A stretch of DNA of 64,000 nucleotides. Source: Marinicella rhabdoformis. Lineage in GTDB: Bacteria > Pseudomonadota > Gammaproteobacteria > Xanthomonadales > Marinicellaceae. Below the pieces are notes generated by a model. That model saw only the letters and a list, made by a program, of their open reading frames with translations, did not search any database and had not been told where the DNA came from. Of the stretch, positions 17,341 through 25,697 are shown piece by piece. Each line of letters opens with the position of its first letter. Position 1 is the stretch's first letter. Both the position numbers and the translations under genes were made by a program. Where the stretch lies: NCBI RefSeq assembly GCF_009671245.1, contig NZ_VTFS01000008.1, forward strand, positions 1 through 64,000, given 5' to 3'.

Positions 17341-19287
17341 TTACATCAGAGTTGATAGCTGCTGTTTAACTGATTGGAAGGGGTGTTTTTCCAATGCGCC
17401 AAAATTGGGTAAGCGACGTACTTTGAGTCTCGTGAAGATGGGTGTGTGGATACCGCAGAGGAATTTTGTGGCATTGTGGAGAGAGTTGTGTTGTCCCATG
17501 GTTTTCTTTAAATCATGTATTAAAGATTCGCAATCTAAAGTTGCTAAGTTGCTTAGCTGTGTGTCGCTTTGAAAACTTGCAGGACCCCTGGTGCATACAG
17601 AGCAATGACCACATTGTTCAGGAGTGTTTTTATCACCAAAATATTCTGCCATTTGTTTGCTGATGCAGTGGTCTGATTCGAACAGGGAAATCATGTTGTG
17701 AATTCGTTTGATTTCTGTTGATTCTTTGTTCAAAAACAACTGGTGCATTTTTTGGCTTAGTGAAGGGAGGTTGATGTCATCATCAGTTACATCAAATCTC
17801 TCTACTGCCAGTTTGGCTTGTAATTCTAAGTGGCCTTGCTCATCTAACCATTCTAATGCGGTTAAGATTCGACTGCGTTCAACTTTTTTTCCATTGGATG
17901 TGTAATTGTCCAGCATGGCTTGGATGTCAACATAGGTCCAGGTCTTTTTAACCACACAGTTATCGAACAAGGATTGGATGAATTGCTTTCTTTCTCCTTG
18001 GAATAGGTTGATGATGCTTTTGGTGTTTGAGATGCTTTTAAATGCATATTCTTCGAAATAAGTGAATTTGGGTTGGATGATGCCTTCGAGTTCTAAATAG
18101 ACCAATAAGGTTTTCAGGGGCAGGGGGCGGATATTTAACTCATTGGACAAACTGGTTAATTTGGTTTCCCAATAGTTGCCTCGACAGCCGGCAATTTGCT
18201 CAATCAGTTGTTGAATCGCTTCAAGTTCTGGTGTGTCTCCATAAACAAAGTTTTCTTGCACCTGAAGGCTGTCATTGTTAGCCAATATTTCACACAAGGC
18301 TGGTGCGCCATCACGGCCTGACCGTCCAATTTCTTGGGCATAGTTCTCTATTGATTTCGGTAAGTCATAATGTATCACGCACCTGATATTGCTTTTGTCA
18401 ATCCCCATGCCGAAAGCAATGGTGGCGACGATGCAATTCACTTCACCGTTCATGAATTGGTTTTGAATCATTTCGCGTTCTTCGGCTTTCATGCCGGCAT
18501 GGTAATGCTGCGCATTGATTTGGTTTTGGTTTAAATATTCAGCCACGGTTTCAGCAGTTTTTTGTAAAGTGACATAAATAATGGTTGGTGCTGTTGGATT
18601 GCTTTGAATGCGTTGTTGTAGGCATTCAAGCCTTTGATGACCCGATGTTGGGCTCATTTTCAGGTGTAAATTGCTTCTGTAAAATCCTGTGATAACAACA
18701 TTTTGTGGTGCAATATTAAACTTTTCTTGCATGTCTTTAATCACCTGAGGTGTGGCAGTGGCCGTCAGCAATAAACACTGCGGTATGTTGAAGGCTTTTT
18801 GGTATTGCGGTAGTTTCAAATAATCGGGCCTGAAGTTATGTCCCCACTCAGAGATGCAGTGGGCTTCATCGACCACCATCAAGCTGATGTGCATTTGTTG
18901 TAGTTGTGCGCGAAAACGTTCGTTTTTGAACCGTTCCACTGAAATCATCAGAATCTTTAATTCGCCACTTTTGGCTTGTTGTAAAACTTGGTTGTATTCG
19001 GCGCGCTCTAATGAAGAGTCCAAACGTGCGGCTTTGATGTCATGTGACAATAAGAAATCGAGTTGGTCTTTCATTAATGACAACAAAGGAGATATCACTA
19101 AAGTCAAATGAGGTAAATGCAGGGCGGGCAATTGATAGCACAATGACTTGCCTGAGCCAGTAGGGAAAATGGCACTGGCAGAACAGCCGTTGAGTATTTT
19201 TTCTATGACCTCTTGCTGGCCTGCTTTGAAAGTGTCAAAGCCGAATTGTTGTTTAAGTAAATCTGTCAGTGGTTGCTGCATTTCCAT
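17341..19287 (-). CDS. RecQ family ATP-dependent DNA helicase
   Basis: 648 residues. All superfamily 2 motifs are present: FKAGQQEVIEKIL (motif 0), FPTGSGKSLCYQLPAL (Walker A), DEAHCISEWGHNFRPDY (Walker B plus the RecQ aromatic loop), LTATATPQV, the Q/R-rich motif V IVATIAFGMGIDKSNIR and IGRSGRDG. A zinc-binding region ends in CGHCSVCTRG. It unwinds DNA 3'-5' in repair or recombination. The C-terminus does not look like a normal HRDC domain. The FPTGSGK and NFRPDY variants suggest a RecQ-like paralogue rather than the orthologue of E. coli RecQ, so no symbol is given. Confidence 0.9.
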   Translation of the reverse strand: MEMQQPLTDLLKQQFGFDTFKAGQQEVIEKILNGCSASAIFPTGSGKSLCYQLPALHLPHLTLVISPLLSLMKDQLDFLLSHDIKAARLDSSLERAEYNQVLQQAKSGELKILMISVERFKNERFRAQLQQMHISLMVVDEAHCISEWGHNFRPDYLKLPQYQKAFNIPQCLLLTATATPQVIKDMQEKFNIAPQNVVITGFYRSNLHLKMSPTSGHQRLECLQQRIQSNPTAPTIIYVTLQKTAETVAEYLNQNQINAQHYHAGMKAEEREMIQNQFMNGEVNCIVATIAFGMGIDKSNIRCVIHYDLPKSIENYAQEIGRSGRDGAPALCEILANNDSLQVQENFVYGDTPELEAIQQLIEQIAGCRGNYWETKLTSLSNELNIRPLPLKTLLVYLELEGIIQPKFTYFEEYAFKSISNTKSIINLFQGERKQFIQSLFDNCVVKKTWTYVDIQAMLDNYTSNGKKVERSRILTALEWLDEQGHLELQAKLAVERFDVTDDDINLPSLSQKMHQLFLNKESTEIKRIHNMISLFESDHCISKQMAEYFGDKNTPEQCGHCSVCTRGPASFQSDTQLSNLATLDCESLIHDLKKTMGQHNSLHNATKFLCGIHTPIFTRLKVRRLPNFGALEKHPFQSVKQQLSTLM

Positions 19288-19458
19288 TGTTGCTTCCTGT
19301 TTGTGTGTTGTGACTATTGTGCCAATTAACTGAACATAATTCAGCCCATATTTTCTGAAGCTTGTCTATTTTGTCGACAATTTATTTGATTCTGAGCAAG
19401 GAAAAATAAAGATGGCTTTGTTAAAATAATAGGTTAATTGATATAAAAAGGAGAATGC

Positions 19459-19848
19459 ATGCATCAAGGTTCATGCCTTTGTGGTGCCGTAGAATTTACC
19501 ATCAAAGGAGATTTAGGGGCAGGCTCGGCATGTCATTGTCACCAGTGCAGGCAATGGACCGGGCATTTCTTAGCCGATACAGAAGTGCAGTTTAAAGACC
19601 TGACAATCAAAGGTGAAAAGCACCTCAAGTGGTTTGACTCGTCAAATAAGGTGAGGCGTGGTTTTTGTGGTCAATGTGGCTCAAATTTATTTTTCGATCC
19701 TGTAGACAAAGACAAACACAGCTGGATTGGCGTTTCATTAGGGGCCATCACTACACCTACCAACGTCAAAATAGCGATGCATATTTTTGTATCTGAAAAA
19801 GGTGACTATTACGAAATCAATGATGGTGCGCCTCAGCATCAGAATTGA
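19459..19848 (+). CDS. GFA family (CENP-V/GFA domain) zinc protein
   Basis: 129 residues with the GFA zinc ligands in order: GSCLCGAVEFTI, CHCHQCRQWTG and GFCGQCGSNLFF. The fold binds structural and catalytic zinc. Family founders were linked to S-hydroxymethylglutathione formation, though most members are uncharacterised and the enzyme name is often over-assigned. A strong AAGGAG site lies just before the ATG. It is a single gene, with the 396-base repeat-bearing gap downstream. Confidence 0.92.
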   Translation: MHQGSCLCGAVEFTIKGDLGAGSACHCHQCRQWTGHFLADTEVQFKDLTIKGEKHLKWFDSSNKVRRGFCGQCGSNLFFDPVDKDKHSWIGVSLGAITTPTNVKIAMHIFVSEKGDYYEINDGAPQHQN

Positions 19849-19938
19849 GTTTGATAGGCATTTCCAAAAGTAAGCGCATTAGGTGCGACAAGTTCAGTGG
19901 GCTTTTGGATACTGCATTCACTGTTATGAGTAGTTTGT

Positions 19939-20106
19939 CGTCATTGCGGCGAAGGCCGTAATCCAGAATTTAACTGTGATACATATTATTTAACAGATGC
20001 TTTTAATTGATGAATGCTATATTTGTGCTTTCTTTCAATATAGTTTTAGAACGCTTTGCGTTGTTTTTTCTTCATAAACTGGATACCGGCCTTCGCCGGT
20101 ATGACG
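19939..20106. repeat. REPIN-like pair of inverted palindromic repeats
   Basis: Two 28-bp copies lie in opposite orientation, at 19939-19966 and 20079-20106. They match at 24 of 28 positions after reverse-complementing one. Each folds by itself around a GAAG (or CTTC) centre: ATACCGGC with GCCGGTAT in the right copy, ATTGCGGC with GCCGTAAT in the left one. The differences largely preserve pairing (one becomes G-T). This is the REP-doublet arrangement. The rest of the gap between the GFA gene and nrdJ (19849-20244) shows no gene. Confidence 0.75.
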
Positions 20107-20161
20107 GGTTTTGATGGAAGTATTACGGGCTTGGTTTATATGTAGGCTGTGCTAATTGATG

Positions 20162-20193
20162 CGAAGCCCAGGAATTTGATATCCTGGGCTTCG
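20162..20193 (-). terminator. Strong hairpin downstream of nrdJ
   Basis: CGAAGCCCAGGA (20162-20173) pairs perfectly with TCCTGGGCTTCG (20182-20193) over an 8-base loop, 52 bases past the nrdJ stop. No T-run follows on either strand, so it is more likely a 3'-end stabilising stem or a Rho-associated end than an intrinsic terminator. Confidence 0.5.
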
Positions 20194-20244
20194 TATGGTT
20201 AATTGGCAGTAAAACTTGGTTTAGTTGTTACTGATATTTTATAA

Positions 20245-22785
20245 TCAACCACACTTAGAAGAGCCACAACTCTTACAAGTGAGGCAGCCTTCTTGGTAGA
20301 TGAGTTCTGTAGATTGACAATTTTCACAAGTGCCTTTGGCGACTTTGGTGCCGTCAGCGATGTAGCGTTTTAATGCCCGTGTGACACCATTCTTCCATGT
20401 GTTAATAGACTCAGAATCCAACTGTAATGTATTGACCAATTCAACCACTTTTTCAATCGGCATACCATGTCTCAAAGTACTTGAAATCAATTTGGCATAG
20501 TTCCAAAACTCAGGATTGAATTTGTGAGACAAGCCTTCAACAGTGGTTTTATAACCACGTTTGTTGGTGAACTGGAAATCATAGCGCGAACTGCCATCTG
20601 GCATATGGCCTTTAATGATCAGGCCTTTTTCAATCGTTCGTGGCAAAAAGATGCCGTCTTCGTCGTCTGCCAAACCGGTAAAGATTTCATAAGGTTGGCC
20701 ATCAATGGTACCAACAAAGGCAATCCACTTCTCTTTGTTGTTATGAAAACGGACCACTTCTGCTTCTAATATTTCTGGTCGTTTGGTTGGGAAAGGGACC
20801 AATTCCTCCGCTTTTTCTTCATTGGAAATCAAAACGCCAGAGCGTGAGCCGTCACGATAAACAGTAACGCCTTTACAGCCAACCTTCCAAGCTTCTAAAT
20901 ACAGCTTGTGAACCAGTTTTTCATCTACATCTTCTGGTAAATTGATGGTCACACTGATGCTGTGATCGACCCATTTTTGTACGGCGCCTTGCATCCTCAC
21001 TTTACTTAACCAGTCGACGTCATTTGACGTGGCTTTATAATAAGGTGATTGTTTAACCAGCTTTTTAATCTCAGTATCGCTGTAGTTAACTGACGTGTCA
21101 TGGCCATTGGCTTCCATCCATTGTTTAAAGCGGTGGTGGAAAACTGTGTACTCTTCCCATGAGTCACCGACTTCATCAACAAAGTCAATGCGCACGTTCT
21201 TGTCGTTCGGGTTCACTTTGCGGCGGCGTTTATAAACAGGCATGAACACCGGCTCAATGCCCGAGGAAGTTTGGGTCATCAGGCTGGTGGTCCCAGTAGG
21301 GGCAATCGTCAGCAATGCGATGTTGCGCCTGCCGTACTTGACCATGTCTTGATACAATGACTCATCAGCGGCTTTTAATCTTTGGATGAACGGGTTGTCT
21401 TTTTCGCGTTCGCTGTTGTACATGGCGAATGGGCCACGCTCTTTGGCCATGAATACCGAAGCACGGTAAGTTTCGATGGCAATCATTTTGTGAATTTCTT
21501 CAGAAAAGGCATTGCCTTCTTTGCTGCCGTAACGGATGTTCAAGGCGGCCAACATGTCACCTTCTGCCGTAATGCCTATGCCTGTACGGCGACCTTCTTC
21601 GGCTTTGGTTTTGATGTTCAGCCACAATTTTTTCTCTATGCGTTTGACCTCTTCGCTTTCAGGGTCTGCATCAATTTTTGCAATGATGGCATCAATTTTT
21701 TCTAACTCTAAGTCAATGATGTCATCCATCAACCGTTGTGCTTTACCCACATGGTCAATGAATAGCTCTTGGTTGAATTTCGCATGTTCAGTGAAAGGTT
21801 GATCAACGTATGAGAACAGGTTGATGGCCAATAGGCGGCACGAGTCATACGGGCACAAAGGAATTTCACCACAGGGGTTGGTTGAAACGGTTTCATAACC
21901 CAGGTCAGCATAACAGTCAGGCACAGATTCACGTGTGATGGTGTCCCAAAACAAGATGCCAGGTTCAGCTGATTGCCAAGCGTTGTGGACGATTTTATCC
22001 CACAATTTTGTGGCATCAATTTTGTTAGTGAATTGCGGCTGTTCACTGAAAACCGGGTATTTTTGTGTGTATTGTTTTTTGTCTTTTACTGCTTGCATGA
22101 ATTCATCATCAATGCGGACAGAAACATTGGCACCGGTCACTTTGCCTTGTTCTAACTTGGCATCAATGAAATCCTCGGCATCAGGGTGGTTGATTGAAAC
22201 AGAAAGCATCAAAGCACCGCGGCGGCCATCTTGAGCCACTTCGCGGGTAGAGTTTGAATAGCGTTCCATAAAAGGAACAATGCCTGTTGAAGTCAATGCG
22301 GAATTTTTAACCGCTGAACCGCGTGGCCTGATGTGTGATAAATCATGGCCCACGCCACCACGGCGTTTCATTAATTGTACCTGTTCTTGGTCAATTTTCA
22401 TGATGCCACCGTAAGAATCAGAGCCGCCGTCATTACCAATCACAAAACAATTTGATAATGAGGCGATTTGGTGTGGGTTGCCAATACCCGTCATTGGTCC
22501 ACCTTGAGGTACCAAGTATTTGAAGTTCTCAATCAATCCAACGATTTCTGACTCGCTCATCGGGTTGGGGTATTTTTGTTCAACACGTGCAATTTCAGAT
22601 GCCAGTCTTTTGTGCATGTCATCTGGTGTCTGTTCGTATACAATGCCGTCCGAATCTTTCAAAGCGTATTTGTTGACCCATACCCGTGCGGCTAAGTCGT
22701 CACCCTTAAAGTAAGTTAACGCGGCTTCATAGGCTTCATCTTGAGTGAATGATGTGATGTTTTGTGATAAATTTGATGCTTGCAT
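20245..22785 (-). CDS. nrdJ: Adenosylcobalamin-dependent (class II) ribonucleotide reductase
   Basis: 846 residues. Class II features include SLSNCFVIGN (first redox cysteine), MKRRGGVGHDLSHIRPRGS, STNPCGEIPLCPYDSCRLLAIN (the active-site thiyl Cys in NPCGE), IAPTGTTSLMTQTSSGIEPVF and GCKGVTVYRDGSRSGVL. A C-terminal zinc-ribbon-like tail, CENCQSTELIYQEGCLTCKSCGSSKCG, carries the reducing cysteine pair. It makes deoxyribonucleotides from ribonucleotides using a B12-generated radical, with no oxygen requirement. The single-chain form with this tail is typical of marine proteobacteria. A possible NrdR box lies about 280 bases upstream. No cobalamin riboswitch was seen. Confidence 0.95.
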   Translation of the reverse strand: MQASNLSQNITSFTQDEAYEAALTYFKGDDLAARVWVNKYALKDSDGIVYEQTPDDMHKRLASEIARVEQKYPNPMSESEIVGLIENFKYLVPQGGPMTGIGNPHQIASLSNCFVIGNDGGSDSYGGIMKIDQEQVQLMKRRGGVGHDLSHIRPRGSAVKNSALTSTGIVPFMERYSNSTREVAQDGRRGALMLSVSINHPDAEDFIDAKLEQGKVTGANVSVRIDDEFMQAVKDKKQYTQKYPVFSEQPQFTNKIDATKLWDKIVHNAWQSAEPGILFWDTITRESVPDCYADLGYETVSTNPCGEIPLCPYDSCRLLAINLFSYVDQPFTEHAKFNQELFIDHVGKAQRLMDDIIDLELEKIDAIIAKIDADPESEEVKRIEKKLWLNIKTKAEEGRRTGIGITAEGDMLAALNIRYGSKEGNAFSEEIHKMIAIETYRASVFMAKERGPFAMYNSEREKDNPFIQRLKAADESLYQDMVKYGRRNIALLTIAPTGTTSLMTQTSSGIEPVFMPVYKRRRKVNPNDKNVRIDFVDEVGDSWEEYTVFHHRFKQWMEANGHDTSVNYSDTEIKKLVKQSPYYKATSNDVDWLSKVRMQGAVQKWVDHSISVTINLPEDVDEKLVHKLYLEAWKVGCKGVTVYRDGSRSGVLISNEEKAEELVPFPTKRPEILEAEVVRFHNNKEKWIAFVGTIDGQPYEIFTGLADDEDGIFLPRTIEKGLIIKGHMPDGSSRYDFQFTNKRGYKTTVEGLSHKFNPEFWNYAKLISSTLRHGMPIEKVVELVNTLQLDSESINTWKNGVTRALKRYIADGTKVAKGTCENCQSTELIYQEGCLTCKSCGSSKCG

Positions 22786-23313
22786 TTTTTATTCTTCAAA
22801 AATATATGTATTGAAAAGAGAAGATTTGTGTTGATTAAGCAATATTTGTTTGCACCTAAAATATAATTAATTATCCGGATAATTTAAAAAAATTTCCCGA
22901 TACGAATGATTCTTATTTATATAGAATGGTTAAATAAAATCAATAATATCTTTGTATATCAATAACATAAGTGCTTTTTTGAGCTTTTGTGCTTTAATCT
23001 CATGCGGGTAAATATAGCATGATTATGTGATTACAAATAGCAATATTGTGGAAATTTGACACAAAATATTTAGTGAACAAATGTTCATAAATTCAATAAA
23101 TAAAACGCGGTGTTGTAAATGCTTGTTTTAATGGAGGATTTTTTTAAAAAATCATGTCATTTGTTTTTACACAGTTGAAAACAGAGCTCAAACATTTCGT
23201 GAAAATCTTTTTTGAAAAATGTGTCATTGAAATTACAAAATAACCATTCAGATTTTTATTGGCCGAATAGTTAATTCTACCTACAGTCTGTTCATTTGAT
23301 ATTTGCTGTAAAT
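22786..23313. other. 528-base AT-rich gap upstream of nrdJ
   Basis: No credible gene lies here: stops are frequent in all frames and GC is well below the neighbours. It separates the ogt stop from the nrdJ start, both on the minus strand, so it should hold the nrdJ promoter and leader. The only recognisable site is the NrdR-like box at 23061-23076. Confidence 0.6.
23061..23076 (-). promoter_or_regulatory. Candidate NrdR box upstream of nrdJ
   Basis: ACAAAATATTTAGTGA matches the NrdR consensus ACACwATATaTwGTGT at 13 of 16 positions. A weak half-site (ATATTGTG) lies about 20 bases before it. NrdR normally binds pairs of boxes an integral number of helix turns apart, and the second box here is poor. 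The distance to nrdJ implies a leader of about 250 bases. Confidence 0.35.
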
Positions 23314-23781
23314 TTAGTTCAAAATTAAACCAGATTTTGACTCATGTTCGAGTAACCATGCTTTGCGTTCGAGACCGCTGGCATAACCGGTCAGCGTTCC
23401 ATTGCTACCAATGATGCGGTGGCAGGGTACTATAATCGTGTGTGGGTTTTTGCCATTGGCCGCGCCGACTGCGCGAATGGCTTTGGGGTTGTTGATGGCT
23501 TGGGCTATATTAAGGTATGAAGCCACGGTGCCAAATTTAACATCAAGCAAAGCGGTCCAAACTTGTTTCTGAAAGTCCGTACCATGTTGTTCCAGCGGCA
23601 AATCGAATTCAGTCCGTTCAGATGCGAAGTATTCTTTTAATTGTTGTTTGCAACTTTCAGTCAAAGCATTGCTTTTGATTTCATTACTTTCTTTATCTCT
23701 GAAGTGGGCACTGACGATGCCTGTGTCAGAAGCGTTGACTTCCATCAGCCCCAAGGGCGTGGTTAAATAATCTGTGAACAT
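23314..23781 (-). CDS. ogt: Methylated-DNA--protein-cysteine S-methyltransferase
   Basis: 155 residues from an ATG at 23781 that overlaps the stop of the upstream gene (TGATG). The longer in-frame extension is out-of-frame translation of that gene. An N-terminal RNase H-like domain is followed by the DNA-binding half, with FQKQVWTALLDVKFGTVASY, the arginine-finger region NPKAIRAVGAANGKNP and the active-site motif IIVPCHRIIG. The cysteine removes alkyl groups from O6-alkylguanine in a suicidal reaction. Coupling to the Ada/AlkA fusion indicates a two-gene alkylation-repair operon. Confidence 0.95.
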   Translation of the reverse strand: MFTDYLTTPLGLMEVNASDTGIVSAHFRDKESNEIKSNALTESCKQQLKEYFASERTEFDLPLEQHGTDFQKQVWTALLDVKFGTVASYLNIAQAINNPKAIRAVGAANGKNPHTIIVPCHRIIGSNGTLTGYASGLERKAWLLEHESKSGLILN

Positions 23782-25145
23782 CACAATTGACTCCAAAGTT
23801 GAAAGGTGAGGTAGCTGCGCCAAGGTTTGGCTTGGTCGGGTGATAATTGATTTTTTTCGTTGGCCATGGCTTTTTGCACACCCAGATCGCCACCCAAGAA
23901 AATGTCCGGATCGCTGAGGCCGCGCATTTTGGCATAATCGACCGTCCAAGGGCCTATGCCTTTAAGTGCCAGCCAGTCATTTGGGTCGTCATTATTTTCT
24001 TCAGACATGACAAAGTGAGCCAAGTTTTTCAATGTTTGTTTCCTTGAGCCGGGCATTTTGAAAAAGTCCAGTGAGCTGTTAGCGATGGCTTTTGCTGTTG
24101 GAAATAATTTGTGTCCATTTTGCGATTCACCCAATTGATCAACCAGGGTGGTGACTAAATTCATTGCTGCTGTGACTGAAATTTGTTGACCTAAAATGGC
24201 ACGAATGCCTGCTTCGAACAAGCTCCAAGTGCCGGGCAGCCTGAGTCCAGAATGTATCGTCAGCTGTGAGGCAAAATGTGTTGAAAGGTGGTTTTCTACA
24301 GCCAGGATGTCCACATCCAAATCCAACACGCGGCGGATGTTGTTGACTACATTTTTTAATTGCGACAAATCATCAATTTCGATATCAACATTAAAACGGT
24401 TTTTGTCAGCGATGTGGTGTGCTGTGAACTGGCCTTGTGCTTGATTGAATTCAAAGGTTCTGCCATAGCTGTTGGCATCAATCCATTCCAAACCCGCAAT
24501 CACGCGATGTGATAAAAACTGTTGCATGCTTTGCCAATCATAGGGTGGACGATAGGCCAGTTTTAACTGCAAATTGTCAGTTTCGGCTTTTTGGTTTTTT
24601 CGGATTTGTGTCGGGTTGAGGTGCAATTGTTTTAACAGGCAATCATTAAAACGCCGCACGCTGTTGAAACCACTTGCCAAAGCGACCTCGGTGACAGGTA
24701 ATTGGGTTTGGTGTAATAGCTGCTTGGCAAACAGGCATTGTTGATACAAAGCATATTTTTTCGGTGACACGCCCACATGTTGATTGAACACTTGGCGTAA
24801 ATAGCGGTCGCTGATACCCAAATCATCTGCCAATTTAGCCAAAGATCCCGATTCCAAAGCACCTTGGTGAATCAAGCGCATGGCCCGTTCTACAGTCGCA
24901 CCGACACCATTCCAAGCAGGCGAATGCGGTGCACTGTCAGGCCGACAACGCAAACAAGGCCTGAAACCCGCTTTAGCTGCCGCGATGGCTGTGGGGTAGT
25001 AATCGACATTGCTTTCTTTCGGAGGTGTGGCAGGGCAAATACATCGACAAAATATGCCCGTTGTTTTGACACCAGTGAAAAACTGGCCATCAAAACGCGC
25101 ATCACGTGACAATCGGGCTAGTTGGCATGTTTTGGTGTCGAGCAT
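23781..25145 (-). CDS. Ada-N / AraC-HTH / AlkA glycosylase fusion (alkylation repair)
   Basis: 454 residues in three parts. Residues ~1-75 form the Ada metal-binding methyl-acceptor domain, with cysteines in GIFCRCIC (C33, C37; an extra C35 is unusual) and FRPCLRC. Residues ~80-175 form an AraC-type helix-turn-helix (LAKLADDLGISDRYLRQVFNQHVGVSPKKY...VTEVALASGFNSVRRFN). Residues ~185-450 form the AlkA N-domain and HhH-GPD glycosylase (ILGQQISVTAAMNLVTTLV, then LKGIGPWTVDYAKMRGL with the catalytic Asp nearby). It should sense methylphosphotriesters, activate transcription and excise 3-methyladenine. The Ogt part of classical Ada is encoded separately by the next gene. Confidence 0.93.
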   Translation of the reverse strand: MLDTKTCQLARLSRDARFDGQFFTGVKTTGIFCRCICPATPPKESNVDYYPTAIAAAKAGFRPCLRCRPDSAPHSPAWNGVGATVERAMRLIHQGALESGSLAKLADDLGISDRYLRQVFNQHVGVSPKKYALYQQCLFAKQLLHQTQLPVTEVALASGFNSVRRFNDCLLKQLHLNPTQIRKNQKAETDNLQLKLAYRPPYDWQSMQQFLSHRVIAGLEWIDANSYGRTFEFNQAQGQFTAHHIADKNRFNVDIEIDDLSQLKNVVNNIRRVLDLDVDILAVENHLSTHFASQLTIHSGLRLPGTWSLFEAGIRAILGQQISVTAAMNLVTTLVDQLGESQNGHKLFPTAKAIANSSLDFFKMPGSRKQTLKNLAHFVMSEENNDDPNDWLALKGIGPWTVDYAKMRGLSDPDIFLGGDLGVQKAMANEKNQLSPDQAKPWRSYLTFQLWSQL

Positions 25146-25328
25146 ACAGGTGATTCAGAATTAAAAACACCATTCTACCGCCTGTCAAAAGATAAGCCAG
25201 CCACTTTCGGAAGTTAATGTGAAATGTTTTTTAAATGGTATTGAGAATGCGCTGTTCTTTTAACTATTAGTCGTTTGAAGAATTAATAAACTGCTACAAT
25301 ACTTTTTTATCAAATTTAATCATTAATC

Positions 25329-25685
25329 ATGACCAAAAAGACAGCATTAGATGAATCTCAAATCTCACAGCTCACTTATGTTGAATTACTTGAACACCTC
25401 AGGCTATCTCGAGTCAGGTCAGATGAGTACTTGGGTTTGGTTAAATTACTCCAAAAAGAACTGGCATTGAGGGAGCCCACTGTCAACTATCAATGCCCTC
25501 ATTGTGGCCATGACAAATATGATGAAAGGCAAATGCGAAGTTCTGGAGGACGTTTAAGTTCAATATTTGAAGTTCAAACTAACAAATACCGGGTGATAGT
25601 GTGCCAACGTTGTCAGTTTTCTCAAATGTTTTACGGCAGTGTTTCGAACAGTCAACAAGTACTAGATTTTTTGATTGGTAGTTAA
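25329..25685 (+). CDS. Small Zn-ribbon protein, nucleic-acid-binding type
   Basis: 118 residues. The N-terminal half (1-50) is helical and charged (YVELLEHLRLSRVRSDEYLGLVKLLQKELALREP). The C-terminal half holds a four-cysteine zinc ribbon: CPHCGHDKYDERQMRSSGGR, then VIVCQRCQFSQMFYG. The ribbon resembles the small family described as nucleic-acid-binding Zn-ribbon proteins (DUF2082-like); the match is by eye. It begins the three-gene run with the two nucleotidyltransferases, 12 bases before the first, so a joint RNA-related role is plausible. Confidence 0.65.
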   Translation: MTKKTALDESQISQLTYVELLEHLRLSRVRSDEYLGLVKLLQKELALREPTVNYQCPHCGHDKYDERQMRSSGGRLSSIFEVQTNKYRVIVCQRCQFSQMFYGSVSNSQQVLDFLIGS

Positions 25686-25697
25686 AGGGTATTTATT

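Noticed and set aside
22786-23313. Cobalamin riboswitch upstream of B12-dependent nrdJ
   Set aside because: No B12-box-like GCCACTG core or GC-rich multistem layout is visible on the minus strand; the region is uniformly AT-rich.
23782-23949. N-terminal extension of the ogt frame
   Set aside because: These 56 codons are another frame of the Ada/AlkA fusion gene; the Ogt family start matches the ATG at 23781 with a TGATG overlap.
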